Shown here: piece by piece, positions 42,701 to 54,159 of the stretch | Numbering within the stretch: position 1 is the first letter of the stretch | Layout of the letters: every line of letters starts with the position of its first letter | From: Thunnus maccoyii | Taxonomy: Eukaryota; Chordata; Actinopteri; Scombriformes; Scombridae | Direction: 5' to 3' | DNA length: 64,000 nucleotides | NCBI RefSeq assembly: GCF_910596095.1 | Contig: NC_056548.1 | Coordinates: 7,341,151 to 7,405,150 of the forward strand | Notes under the pieces: model-generated | Seen by the model: only the letters and a program-made list of their open reading frames with translations | What the model was told of the DNA's origin: nothing | The model's database searches: none | Translations under genes and position numbers: made by a program

Positions 42701-45700
42701 TATGGGTTAGTTTACGCTTCCTTTAATAATGCAGACTCCATAGCCTGATTTCTAAAACTATCCTCTATTAGCTCAACACTTTTGGCTCAGGTTACAGGTT
42801 AACAACTCTCAGTTTATTCTGCTCTTCTGGCAGACTTAACACATTGTGAGCATTGCAGCAATTTTGGTCTATTTGGTGCGCCCGGTTGGCAGGATGTCTG
42901 AGTGGTTACGGGGTGATTTCATGTAACCTAAAAGGTCACAGATTCAGTCACCACACCAGCCTTTTTGTTCTATAAAAACGAGCTCGAGCAAGAAACTGAA
43001 CCCCGCTCACTTTGAGCTCCTCTGGATAAAAGTGTCATCTTATAACAGCTTAAAAAACGCAAATGTAAATGGTCACTCTCCTCAGGTGGAGGCGCAGGGT
43101 GTCCTCTGTGTCCCCGCAACTCACAGGAAACTCGGCGGACAGGAGGGACACTGTGCTGATTAAGAGTGTCAGGCCATGTGAGCTGCTGATGATGCTGATG
43201 CATTTTTTAGCCATGGGGTGGATCATGAAAAAATAAAGAGCACCACCGGATTAAATATTTCAGCACCAAAGTGACGAACCGAGGCCTTCACGGCGCTCGC
43301 TACATGATGGCTGCGACCGCGGCAGGCAGAGAAGCAGCTGCACTGCGGGGCTGCATGAAGATCTGATGCTGCAGCCGCCTGACGTGATGGATGAGTTTTC
43401 TCTTTCGTACATGAGATTATTCGGGAGCCTCGAGAGCTTTGCTTTCGGGAGGATTCCACTGATACGGGGGGTTTTTTTTTGAAGGCTGATACTGACAACA
43501 ATATTTTTAGGCTGACGTCAGTGATAGCCAGTATTTTGAGCTCACAACATCTGCTATCTTTAATTATATGCCAAAATATTCAGTTTTTCCCCTCAGAACC
43601 GACCTTGTGTCAGGATTAAAGAAATAGTTTGATATTTTGGGAAATTCGCTTATTTGCTTTCTTGCAGAGAGTTATAGTACCAGTCAAAAGTTTGGACACA
43701 CTTTCTCATTTACTTGAATGAGAGTGGTATCAATCTTCTCACCTGACTCTCAGTAAAGACCCTAAATCTCAAACTGTTCCTTTAAACAGCATTTAGAATG
43801 TAAACAACACTGCAGGACAGTCTGGCCCATATATTGTAAAACTGTCCACTTTGGATTAGTTTAAGGTTTCTTTGGCTGCTATTTGTACATAAATTCAAAA
43901 AATATAAAGCACACAGTAAGTGATAGATGAAGATAACCAGTTAGATGTTTACATAAAGGCAGTAATACAAATAGTAAGTCTTTTAGGAAACGGGGCCATG
44001 ATGTCCACAAAGTTACCTCTGCACTCTATATATTTTAATGCACAGATACATTTGTTTCTCACTTGCTGATTTACATGAACAAAGGCAAAAACAAAGCTGA
44101 CTGGTTCAAAATACTCCATCAGTTGCATAAATCTCTGTGTGCAGCCCCCTAGAGTTTGAGCAGAGAACACGTTGGTGGGTTTTTTACAGTACAGTACCTG
44201 CACTGACTGTAATGGCCTCCATGAACTGGTCTCTCCAGGAGTTCGTCCCCACCACCAGCGCCAGGTTGGTCTTTTTGATCAGCTTGTCCACTGTGCTCTA
44301 TATGAACACAAAAGGAAAAAAAAGTCCATCCATTACTTATGTATTCAGAGTTCAGATTTTGCATCCATGGAGGCTCCTTCAACCAAGAGAAATACATCAA
44401 CTCCACCACATGATGGCAGTGGCATCAAGTTCCAGACGGCACAAACGTCTGTTTGAAGCATGATAAAACTCACATACCAGAAACAAATATGGTGGGTGAG
44501 ATGCATATTAACCAGATCTCCTTCAGAAACGTATCTTGGTTGTATGAGAAGCAGTAACAATCCCTGAAATTAATTAGTGTGATCTATTATCTGCTCTCAC
44601 TGCATGGAAAACACCAGTTCCAGCTGTAATGATGAAGCATCTCAGGCTGCTCCGTTTGAAGATGAACATTTCCCACCTTAAACTCGTACGATTCCTCAAT
44701 TATGACTTCCAGCTTGGAGTGTTCCCCCAGCACCGGCTTTCCCATCTCTGCGATCCGCTTGGCTTCCTCCTCGTCTGATGTCATCTTCCTGTCTGGCACA
44801 TCTGAGTGGAGGAGAGGGGCGAGAGGAGAGATTACGGTGAGAATGATGGCAATCAAAATAAGAAGATGCTCAGCTGATTATCTTCGTTGTACTTCACAGC
44901 ATACAAACAAAAACATCAGATGGTTGCCTCGTTGGTAACACTTTAAATTTATTCATCCATTATAATATTCAGGCTTTTACGTGGAATCGAGATTAGTTTT
45001 ATATGCAGCATTTTACATCACATCTGTCAGCGCTAAATGAAAACTACAGGATTCACTGTAGTGATGCCGTCACCGAAGGCTTTCTCTGTGTCAAGTGTCT
45101 TGGTGGTGTTCCAACGTTTGTTATGTAAAGGTTAGACACACTTGCATGCTTGATCGATCAGAAAACAAACACTTGCAAAGGCAAACATTGTGAGCAAATC
45201 TATTTCTTTTTTATTGTCTCTTCCTCATTTCCCATGACTCTACTTTTATCCACACGTTTACGAGGACTTTTAAAGTCCCGTTTAGGGACTCATAAATGTT
45301 GTATTTTAGACTTGATATTGTACAAAAATACTCACCACAAAGATCTTTTTTTAACTTAGAAATCCCAGGAAAATATGGTTCAACTAGATTACATAGATTG
45401 TTTTAGTTTTACAAGCCAAAATTTTGTGATTTCTATCTTTAAATGTTCACCCCATTACAACGGAGGTGAATTGATCTCTGCCTGTAGAGTGCAGAGCATT
45501 GAAAAAATATTTATAAGCACCAGACTTTTTTTGCTTTCTTCCTAAAAAAAAGATGCGTTAAAACTGTTCACAATGAAATCAAATGCATGTATTTTAAAGG
45601 CTTTGAGCACCACAAATCAACTTCCATTGACTTCCATTGTATTCAGCAAGCTGCAAAAATCTCAGAGACAGTTATCTAAAAATCGGTCAAATAAAACCAA

Positions 45701-47716
45701 AACTATCTGCATGTCTGCATGCTAATGAAGCTTTGGCAAAAGTTCAGTGAGGAAGATCTTTTCCCTCGCACTCTGCCTTCATACCTCTGTGAGTAAATGT
45801 CTGCTATTTCCTCCTGTTCTTTCTCTCTGTCACTTTTCCATTTTCCACTGTCCCCATACCTGACCAATGATCTTTCTGCACACGTTCCTTGAGCCAATCA
45901 GTCCCTAGATGCTGTCCCTTAAATATTGCTGCAATTCTGTCTTTCAAACCTACTATTACACATCTAATCACCACCATTGACCTCCATGATATCCAGGGAG
46001 ACTTGTCTGAAGGTTTCCATGAACCACCACCTCCAGTGTCTAGACTCTAGAGGGATCCTGTCCTATCATATATATCATATCATCATATGGACCAACACTC
46101 AGTGAAGATGCTTCACATCAATGGAGTCCAATCGCCAAAAACATTGTTACACATTTCCACTGAAAGTGAGAATATATGTTTTTTTTGTGGTTTGATAAGA
46201 CAATCCCAACTCAACGTCCACTTATTAACTTTTCCCAGCGCTTTCAACTATATTTCATGGTCTTCAACAGCAGGGTGGAGTGGAGTCTGTTCAGTTGCCA
46301 CGGAGATGGATCTGTTGAATTTTAGTAGCTGTTATGATTTCATAGATGAAGCAGTGTCAACAGATCCATCTCCATGACAACTGACTATCCACTGATGAAG
46401 ACCACAGTTGAAAGATCCAGAAAAAGCTAATGGGTCTTGAGTTGGGATCGAACTATTTCCAAGTTTGAGGATTAACTTTTTATTTATTTATTTTTAATAT
46501 TTGGGCTAACAGAGCTTTTAAAACTAACGCTACGTCAAAACACATCTCCATCACAGAACAGAGCCGAGGCATGCTAATCAGATTAGGCGCTACAATAACA
46601 AATCAAGCACTTTCAAGGCCATCCATTCACTGTCAAAAACCTTCAAGGCCTTGTTTCATTTTTTTTTTTTTCCAGATCCAAAATTATTTCCGAGGCCTGC
46701 GGAAGTCCTGATCTCGTGACCTGTGCCGCACCTCTGTACAAAAGAGCCACAATGCTTCACAGAGCTCCTGGGTGCATTGCACAACTACAAGGCGCCATAA
46801 CATCAATTCTCTGCTGTTGAACTCTATCAAGAAGGAGCGGTTGTGCATCCAAAAGTCTCTCATCCTGCTCTGTGTGTGACACCCTCACTGAGCCACCTGG
46901 TGCAGAGACCTTGTCATCTTTTATACGAGCCCCGAGTCCCAGCCTGCTGCTCTTTGCTGACAACATGCTTACCATTAAATATTAACATTGCCATTAAAGA
47001 TCACAGCCAAGTCCCCTTGATAGGAGGGCTTGTCAACGAGGACACACACACACACACACACACACATAGGCATGCATAATATAGAAGAGTGTGAGTGCCT
47101 GCACACATACACACACACACACAGCCACCCAGATGCACACACACTTTTAAGCTAAATCAATTACACACCCAAGACAGTGTGTACCCTCAAGTCCTGACAG
47201 GATTTCTTTTGCCATGTTTAAAATTTGATTATCCAGCCATTCCGCTACTCTGTGCTGCAACACTACATGACACAATTTCCATGACAAGGAAAGGACAAAA
47301 ACACACAAAGGTAATTAAATTTCTAATTTCGGAACTGCAGGCTTTTATCTTGACGGTTATCAAGAGTTTGTACCTTGCTCTTGACTGGAGAACATAATTT
47401 ATGAATTTATGATTAATTAGTCCGCTGATTAGCGTGCAAATCCATTGTTAAGAATTGGAGAGAGCGGCAAAAGAGCATGTATTGTTTGTAACAACTCAAC
47501 TGAGGAGGCTAAGAGCACTGGCAGGCAGTTTATTCATATCAAACCTCTCAGAAAACGACTCAAAATCTCGATCAGCAGCAAAATAAACAGTCTCAATTAT
47601 GTTTTGATTCATATCATGCACAGAAACAGATTCAGGGCAGATGTTTTAACACAGAGAACTTTTATTAGAGATGCTTAGAGGAGGAATGGAGGACTTACCG
47701 TCAGCTAACAACCAGG
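39706..47716 (-). CDS. slc8a3: Na+/Ca2+ exchanger 3, C-terminal five coding exons (partial)
   Basis: NCX3 is a plasma-membrane antiporter of excitable cells that exchanges Na+ for Ca2+. Visible exons (minus): 47716-47699 (18 nt), 44801-44677, 44297-44198, 42093-41821 and 40082-39706, with GT/AG borders and consistent phases, giving 296 residues to the stop. They cover the end of the cytosolic loop (DVPDRKMTSDEEEAKRIAEM, KLEVIIEESYEFK, STVDKLIKKTNLALVVGTNS) and the C-terminal membrane half. That half includes the alpha-2 repeat DLASHFGCTIGLKD...GTSVPDTFASK...ADASIGNVTGSNAVNV. The protein ends EAYCHIEGF. VQDTYADAS and the neighbours favour SLC8A3 over SLC8A1/2. The large upstream exon (N-terminal membrane helices, CBD1) and the alternative A/B exon are not seen and should lie beyond 64000. 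Confidence 0.95.
40192..40405. mobile_element. Fold-back MITE in the slc8a3 last intron
   Basis: CAGCAGATGGAGTTTGCTCAGT (40193-40214) recurs as its exact reverse complement at 40383-40404. The flank GATGAAGTCCA and GAAAGCTCCAGAAAAAGC is shared with the element at 46199-46452, so the two are relatives. No coding frame. Confidence 0.75.
42128..42149. repeat. Poly-G tract (22 nt) next to an slc8a3 acceptor
   Basis: An uninterrupted run of 22 G on the plus strand, within the G-rich interval 42105-42170. On the sense (minus) strand it is a C tract 33-54 nt upstream of the acceptor of the exon starting at 42093. Confidence 0.95.
42180..42505. repeat. GA-rich (purine) low-complexity tract
   Basis: About 325 nt with the plus strand almost all purine (GAGAGAGGGGCGAGGCAGGG, AGCAAGAAAGACAAGAGAG). 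It lies in the slc8a3 intron upstream of the 42093 exon. The Leu/Ser-rich minus-strand open frames here are composition artefacts. Confidence 0.8.
42878..43080 (+). mobile_element. tRNA-derived SINE
   Basis: The left part is tRNA-like: an A-box-like GTCTGAGTGGTTA at about 42896-42908 and a degenerate B-box-like GGTCACAGATTCAGTC at about 42932-42947. A CTCTGGATAAAAGTGTC element and a short A-rich end follow. The CTCTGGATAAAAG word is the tail shared by many fish SINEs and L2 LINEs. It lies in an slc8a3 intron, antisense to the gene. Confidence 0.65.
43616..43785. mobile_element. Fold-back repeat with an embedded Tc1-like end
   Basis: The arms at 43616-43641 and 43760-43785 match at 22 of 26 positions when inverted (TTAAAGAAATAGTTTGATAT and TTAAAGGAACAGTTTGAGAT). 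Between them GTACCAGTCAAAAGTTTGG (from 43677) is a terminal word of a common fish Tc1/mariner-type element. Both parts are non-coding. Confidence 0.6.
46199..46452. mobile_element. Fold-back MITE in slc8a3 intron
   Basis: The inner arms at 46291-46318 and 46357-46384 match at 26 of 28 positions inverted (core GGAGATGGATCTGTTGA). The outer arms near 46201-46247 (ATCCCAACTCAA) and 46405-46448 (TTGAGTTGGGAT) are more diverged. The whole could fold into one long hairpin. It is related to 40192-40405. Confidence 0.72.
47042..47121. repeat. Two (CA)n tracts
   Basis: CA/AC tracts at 47042-47067 and about 47103-47121 in the slc8a3 intron. Confidence 0.9.
47699..47716 (-). CDS. slc8a3: slc8a3 18-nt micro-exon
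   Basis: The sequence on the minus strand is a CTTCCACAG acceptor, 18 nt, then a GTAAGT donor. Read with one upstream base (G predicted) it gives A-WLLAD plus the first base of Asp, joining in phase to the next exon (DVPDRK). This aligns residue for residue with the ALLLSPDVTDRK segment I recall for mammalian NCX3. It belongs to the alternatively spliced cluster of the intracellular loop. The preceding A/B exon is outside the window. Confidence 0.8.
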
Positions 47717-48770
47717 CTGTGGAAGAGAGGAGAGAAGGAAGAGGAGGAGGAGGAGGAGGAGGGGAAGGAGGAAAAGTGTGGAGAAAACAGAAAAAGCGAT
47801 GAGCAGCATGAATGGAGGAAACATAGATAAGGAAGAAAGCAGGTTAATAAGAAGGAGAGAAATGTAATGGCCTCAGAGAACGGCTGGGTATTGACCCTGA
47901 GGTGTAATATATATGGCACTGATTATTCGATTGGCTGAGGTAGTGGGAGGAATATGGTATTTTGTAGGTTTTTATGGGCACGAGGGCAGAATTGAGGTTT
48001 ATTAAGGGAAAAATGACCGATAGAAATCAAGGGATTCTGCACTGAGAGCTTCAGCGATGAGCACATTAATTTAAAAGTTTATTACTCCCAGCTCTTGTCA
48101 GATGACTGCGTCTGGAGGTAATAATTACACATAAACCCTTATTTAACAATATTGGACTAATATACTGTATGCATCTGCCAGGACTTGGCCTTTTGAGATG
48201 TCAGCAAGCCAGCATTGCTACTTTTTTTTTTTTGTCTCTTTACAACTTTATTGTAACCCAAATGAAAAAGAACAACGGTGACAGAATATCCTAAACCAGA
48301 CTTCCACAACAACATTATTGAACATGAAAATAAAATATATATAGTGCTTTTACGTCATAAATGAAGCCCTAAATGTTCAGGGTTCCCACTCTCAAGAAAT
48401 AATTTTCCAGTTATGTCAGATTGGGATCATGCCCTAGACTAACAAGTTTTCTTTAAAAAATGTGATTAACATGTGTTAATCTGTGTGTTAAAACCAGTTC
48501 ATAGATACTATTGATAGCTATCACACCCTCCCAGACAAACTCACACTTCATGAATAGTATCATATGACAATAAACGTCTGGGCTTTACTTTGTGCAATTT
48601 TCTGACAGTTCAGAGTGTTTTTCAGGACATTGTAGTAGTTCTTTAATTTTCCATGTGTTTTCCATGACTGGAAAACGAGTCTAAATGATTCCAGGTTTTC
48701 CAGGTTTGCCAGGATGCGTGAGAACGCTGATATCACTAAAGAAAAAAACAGACGAAATAGAAATAGTGAG

Positions 48771-49065
48771 TAGATCTGCAACAATTAGTCAATGAATCGG
48801 TTTGTGCCAACTATTAGATTAATCACCAACTATTTTGATAATTGATTGTAGTCTTTTTTTTAAGAAAAAAAATGTCCAATTTCTCTGGTTCCAGCTTCTT
48901 AAATATGAATATTTTGACAGATAACGTCCTCAAATGTCATTTGAGGACGTTATCTGGGGCTTTGGGAAACAATGAGGGACATTTTTCACCATTTTCTGAT
49001 GATTAATCAAGAAAATTATCAACAGATTAATCGATACTGAAAATAATTGTTAGCTGCAGCCCTGA
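48771..49065. mobile_element. Teleost MITE of the 'AATCGATTA' family, copy D, with internal palindrome
   Basis: It runs from TAGATCTGCAACAATTAGTC to TAATTGTTAGCTGCAGCCCTGA, in the orientation of copy C. Family words GGCTTTGGGAAACAATGAG and CACCATTTTCTGATGATTAA are present. The interior carries a perfect 39-nt palindrome (48918-48956). Confidence 0.78.
48918..48956. repeat. Perfect 39-nt palindrome (19-nt arms, 1-nt loop)
   Basis: CAGATAACGTCCTCAAATG (48918-48936), a single T, then its exact reverse complement CATTTGAGGACGTTATCTG (48938-48956). Confidence 0.97.
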
Positions 49066-51337
49066 TAATAAGATTAAATTGGAGAATAGATTGTAGATAA
49101 AAAATAAAAAAATGAATCAGTAAATTAAACAAAGTGCAAAATCAGATTTAAATAACTCTTGGAGTAGATTAATTATATGTACATGCTTCTTACTATTAAT
49201 AAGTTTAACAGACTCTGTGTCATTTAAAAGTTTATGGATATAGTTTAATAAAATGGGAGAGATTTGGAAAACTTGGACTGAAATTATTTTTTGGTTCTTG
49301 TTTTTACAACATAAAATAACCATAACTGCAGTCTATGATTTGTTTGCAAAATGAAGCAAAATAAAATAAAAATGTTTGAATGAATAAATCAAATGTTGTG
49401 TCTTTTTAATTGTTACAAAAATCACAACATAAAAGTTGCAACCTAAGAGTCGGTGGGACACAAACTGTATTATGTAAGAGCCAGTGTTGTTGCTGTCGAT
49501 ATGGCGGAGGTGAGGATGACAGGATTTCAGTTGACAGCTTCACTTTGGGGGGTCGCAGTGTATAAACAACAACAGCCTAAGAGCCCCGTTAGCATGTTAA
49601 AGAGTTTTAGTGTCTCGGGGAGGTTTAAACCCTTCTACAGAGGCTTTTCTACTCTGCAGAGATATAAAATCCAAGAAGAGGGAATAACTGCTAATATTTT
49701 AGAATCTTTATGAATTTTTCAAAAACTTTCAGCTCAAATACAAAGCACAGAAAAGACGGATCTGATATTAGCAGCTTCAATTAAAAGACACTGGTAGCGG
49801 TATCCACTTAAAAAAGTCAATATTAGTCGAAGCATGATGAGGATATTCTGATCCGCAGTGGGAAGGAAAGTTAAACATTCATACACTCATGCAGACATGC
49901 TTAACTCTTTTCACTTGGACTTTTTTAAAATCATATTTCTTACATTGAATTTTCTACATTATTATTGGACCGATTATAAGCCTGTTCCTGCATTATGATC
50001 CCATTTTACCATCCCATCCTAATACAAATCATATTAAGTTTTTCTACTAAATGTTACAGTTTTGTTTATTGTTGTTGTTGTATTTTATTTTTTTTGCCTT
50101 ATTAAAGCCTCCAACTGTCTATAGAGGAGGGATCTTGTTTTAAATTTGCGTTTTGTGCCTTTTTTTTTTTTTTTGCCATCTTAGAGATTTGGGGGTCTGG
50201 ATTTTGATCAGGAACTGTGTCTGTTTTAGGCATTTAAAGCCTGGTGAGACATTGCATGTGATATTGGGGTGCACAGGGTTATGGTTAGGGCTGTAAATGT
50301 GACTTTGAAGTGTTTAAAAGGTGTGCTTCAGTCGTAGTTTAATAAGCGAGGTGATAGATTTCCACTCACTCAATCAAACTTTAATATTTTGACAACCCTT
50401 GAGGGTCGAGGCTGCTAATCATCCAGCTACAACCAACATACCATGTGAAATAAAATATGCTGATGATGAATGAAAGTGCCTCATGCAGATGCTCAGAAAT
50501 ATTAAGCCCCTTTCTCAGCATTTTGATTTGACTCTGCCTGATTGTTTATCTGCATGCTGTAGTCGCAGAGCGGATCAGTGACACAGTGCAACACGCTCAG
50601 ACGCCCTTGGCAAAGTGTAAACTGTAACTAAATGGTATGATTAAGAATAAAAAGAGGCTCGAAAAGTCATCCAGCGAGGCAGATAATTACACGACAGGAT
50701 ATGCCATAAGTGGATGAAGGGAGAGGAAAAAGCCTTCCCATGCCTTTCAGCCCCTCCAGATTCACGCTGACAACTCTTCCATTTGACGTCTTCATCATAA
50801 TTTCTCCTTACGTTCATAAAACAAGGATGATATTTTAACAGTCTTTAAGGGATCAGAGGCACCGAAGGACGAAACAGAGCACATCCTCCACGAACGGACC
50901 GGCTCCTTCTGAAACCTCTTTCACCGAGACATGATACTAATTAACCTGTTTGTGTTCAGAGGCAGCTTATCAACTTCCTAAATCAAATACAGTCTACAGT
51001 TAATCATCATTAGTAGCTAAGTGCATTAATTGCTGTGGGCAACTTGCTTCATTATCATTAGTACTAGCCGAGCCGTGCTGATCTGAAGCCAACTGTGGTG
51101 TAAAAGCCAGCTGTGTTGAGTCTGAGTGTCCAAACCCAAGTCAGTAATAACAGTATGTCATGTAGTAAAGGCTGGTGATGGAGCGGCAAATATACATTCA
51201 GACGCAGAGATAGACTGCACAAACACATTGAGCCACATATGGCACATGCATAAAAGCACATGTTAAGAAAGAATACACAAGTAAGCACAAATACTTGCAC
51301 TAACAAGCACTAACAGACACTGCAACTAAGTGCACTG

Positions 51338-51700
51338 CTGATTATTTTTTCAAGTAAGTGATTAATTATTTGGTCAACTTAATAGTAAAAAAATAGTTTT
51401 AAAAAAGTTCATTTTTGTCAAACCAACAGTATGATACATGAGAAGCTGAAACCAGTCAATGTTTTTAATAGATAAATCACTTAATCACTTATGAAAATTG
51501 TTGATTATTGTTGATTAAAGGTACCCTGTGGAATTTTGACCATTAGTAGTTCTAAGGAGCAATGTTTTGATTTGTATCTTGAGCCTCACATGGGCACCAG
51601 ACTGAAAACAGCCCTGTGTTAAAAAATAAAAAAAATGGCTGCATTGGTGGAGACGTGTTGTTTCAGGTACTGCTGAGGCATGAAAAACGATCCACGAGGT
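51338..51700. repeat. Partial AATCGATTA MITE followed by another dispersed repeat
   Basis: 51338-51518 keeps diverged family words (AAGTGATTAATTATTTGGTC, GATTATTGTTGATTAAAG). From about 51515, GGTACCCTGTGGAATTTTGA, AAGGAGCAATGTTTTGATTT and CCTCACATGGGCACCA match a second repeat recalled from fish genomes. Confidence 0.5.
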
Positions 51701-53084
51701 CCAGTTTGAGTGACAGATCCTTGAGTTTAAATGCTTATCAGACACCACACAGTTGTTTATAAAATTATGAGAAAGGATTTTACAATTCTAGATAGTTACT
51801 ATGGTGACAATGTTTTCATTTTCCGTCATGATGATTGCGAGGTAATACAATGTTTTTGCTGGAGCCTTTTGCCTCAACTACATCAACACAGTGGTCCCAT
51901 TTAAATATATTGTCTGTCTGAACGCAACCTTACATGCCAACAAACATAGAAATGTGTGGTCAGAAATAGTTTAAACAGTCTAAAATAAAAATTGGCATTC
52001 AACTGTTATAAATTTGCAATATTATGAGGAAGGAAAGGCATGTTTTCAGACAGAACACACATTTTTTGAGAAGGCGTGATAAATCAATGGAAAGACGAGA
52101 ATGGACTTCGCTGTGTTCAAAATATTTCAACTTGCGCAAAAAAAATTCACACCTTTCCCAGAGATTTATGGATCTGCTGCCACAGAAGTACAAAGACGAG
52201 AGGACAAAAGAGAGAAACTGGAGGAAAATAACTTCTTGGCTTCCACACAAACACACACACCCGTCCACATGGTTGGTGTGTCCGTTTCTAGCTAGCTTAA
52301 AGCTGCTGTAACATGTGTTCAGATGGTACATTGGCAGTTTGGGGCCAATCAAGGATCCAGGAGTTAAATTTATGCAAATGATGCAAAAAAATTTGCTTTG
52401 AACACACTCATATGTGTCAAACATATGCAAAATGTACCTGGGTAAGAGAGGAAGTAAACATAACTGTGTTTATGTATAAGAAAACTCCACAGGGTGCCAA
52501 TTTTTTGCGGATAAAAACAAAAACCAGCTAATTGTTTTAGCGCCAGAGAAAAGCAACAGAGATGCATACTGGCATATATAAGTATACACTTACACTTACA
52601 CAAGAAACACACAAGAACATGCTGATATGTGAACACACACACACACACAAACACAGGTGTGTCTAAGGCAGGCTTGTAGTGCGGGTTACACTCACAATCC
52701 AAAGGGGCTGTCATTCTGCCAGCACTACAATTGTGATAGGGAAGATTAACCAAAGGGATGTAATTGGAGGGGTGGAGGAGTGTGCGTGCGTGAGTGTGAG
52801 TACGTGCGGAGGGGGTAGGGTGGGGTGTCTGTGTTTAACCGTTGTCATCATCAGCGTGTTCTCCTGCGCGCTCAGCCTAATCAGATCTGTCTCGTTACAA
52901 AAGAGTGAGTCCTTCTCTGGCTCTCGCACACAGCCGGGCTCTGAGTCACAGCGTCAATACGCCGCTAATGTACGCCTTCTCTCTCCACAGCTCATTAAGA
53001 CAGAATCATCATTTGACTTATCAGGGCTATTCTGGTTGCCGAGGCTGGAGGCGGATCATCTGGGCCTGTGCCGGGAGCGGCATA

Positions 53085-53430
53085 TGTGGATGGGTGGAAG
53101 GATGGATGGAGGAGAGGGAGGAATGGGGAGATGAATGGATTTATGGATGGCGGAACAGAAACATAGAGATAAGGATGGGGGGATTGTTAGAGGAAGAAGA
53201 GGAGGATGGGATGGGAGGAATATTAAGATGGAATATTAAGGAGAGGACGGGATGTGGAAAAAGGGTGAGAGAGAGACGTGGGAAACAGATTTATGGAGGG
53301 ATAGAAGAATAGAAACGTGGCGGGAGGGATGATTGATTGGTAGGTGGGAGGACACAGGATTGGTGGAGGTAAGAGAGGAGAAACTGAAGGGAAGGAGGAA
53401 GAGTTAAGAGTTATGGAGGGATGGAAAATA
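53085..53430. repeat. Degenerate GGAT-rich minisatellite-like tract
   Basis: Irregular GGATGGA/GGAGGGAT words recur on the plus strand (GATGGATGGAGGAGAGGG). The stretch is strongly purine-biased. A similar tract is at 54160-54740. Confidence 0.7.
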
Positions 53431-53493
53431 GACTGCACTCGTGTAGCAGTATTCTACCTGAGCAGGACAAAGCTCCTCACAATGCCTTCAATT

Positions 53494-53522
53494 AACACAC
53501 ACACACACACACACACACACAC
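53494..53522. repeat. (AC)n microsatellite
   Basis: A 29-nt pure AC tract in the slc8a3 intron. Confidence 0.95.
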
Positions 53523-53995
53523 TGTAAGGCAGCAGAGCTGTCTTGCAAGGCCCAGGCCTCGGCATCGGAAGCAATTTGGGGTTCAGCGTCTTTGATATTT
53601 TGTCTACTATTTATTGTGTATAGGACCTGACTTTGAAGCCAAGTGCCCCCCTCTGAGCTAAAGAGATTCAAAAAAAGCACCCAACTACCTTAAAGGGGAA
53701 AGTTGAGAAAGGCTCATCTTCAAGCAGATCTCCTCTGACAACCAGGCAAGAGCCAATCACGTCCATTTTCATTCATGTGGAAATGGAAGCACAGAGTTGT
53801 TTACTACTCCGCTCTGCTACGTGAAATAACTTGCTGATCTCTCTGCGACGTGTATTTAACGAGCCACTGGAATCGTTAAAAGAATGACGACATGTGGAAT
53901 CAAATCCCCGACATTGTTGGTTCATTAGTACGGCGGCTATGTAAGAATAACAACTGTCCAGTCGAAGCAGAGTATGTAAATTACATGCTCAAGGC

Positions 53996-54039
53996 AACAC
54001 ACACACACACACACACACAAACACACATACACACACAGA
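53996..54039. repeat. (AC)n microsatellite, interrupted
   Basis: An AC tract with AAAC and ATAC interruptions. Confidence 0.93.
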
Positions 54040-54159
54040 AGTAGAGATTCCTGAGAGGCCAGAGACTGCCGATACTTTATATCCATATGTGTGAATGCAC
54101 TGTTAGAGGAGAACCTGCTTTGAAACAACCAAATGAAGAAAAGAATATGAAAGGAATAT

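Noticed and set aside
49453-49713. 86-aa plus-strand frame starting MGHKLYYVRASVV
   Set aside because: No recognisable domain, surrounded by repeats in an intron; chance length is likely.
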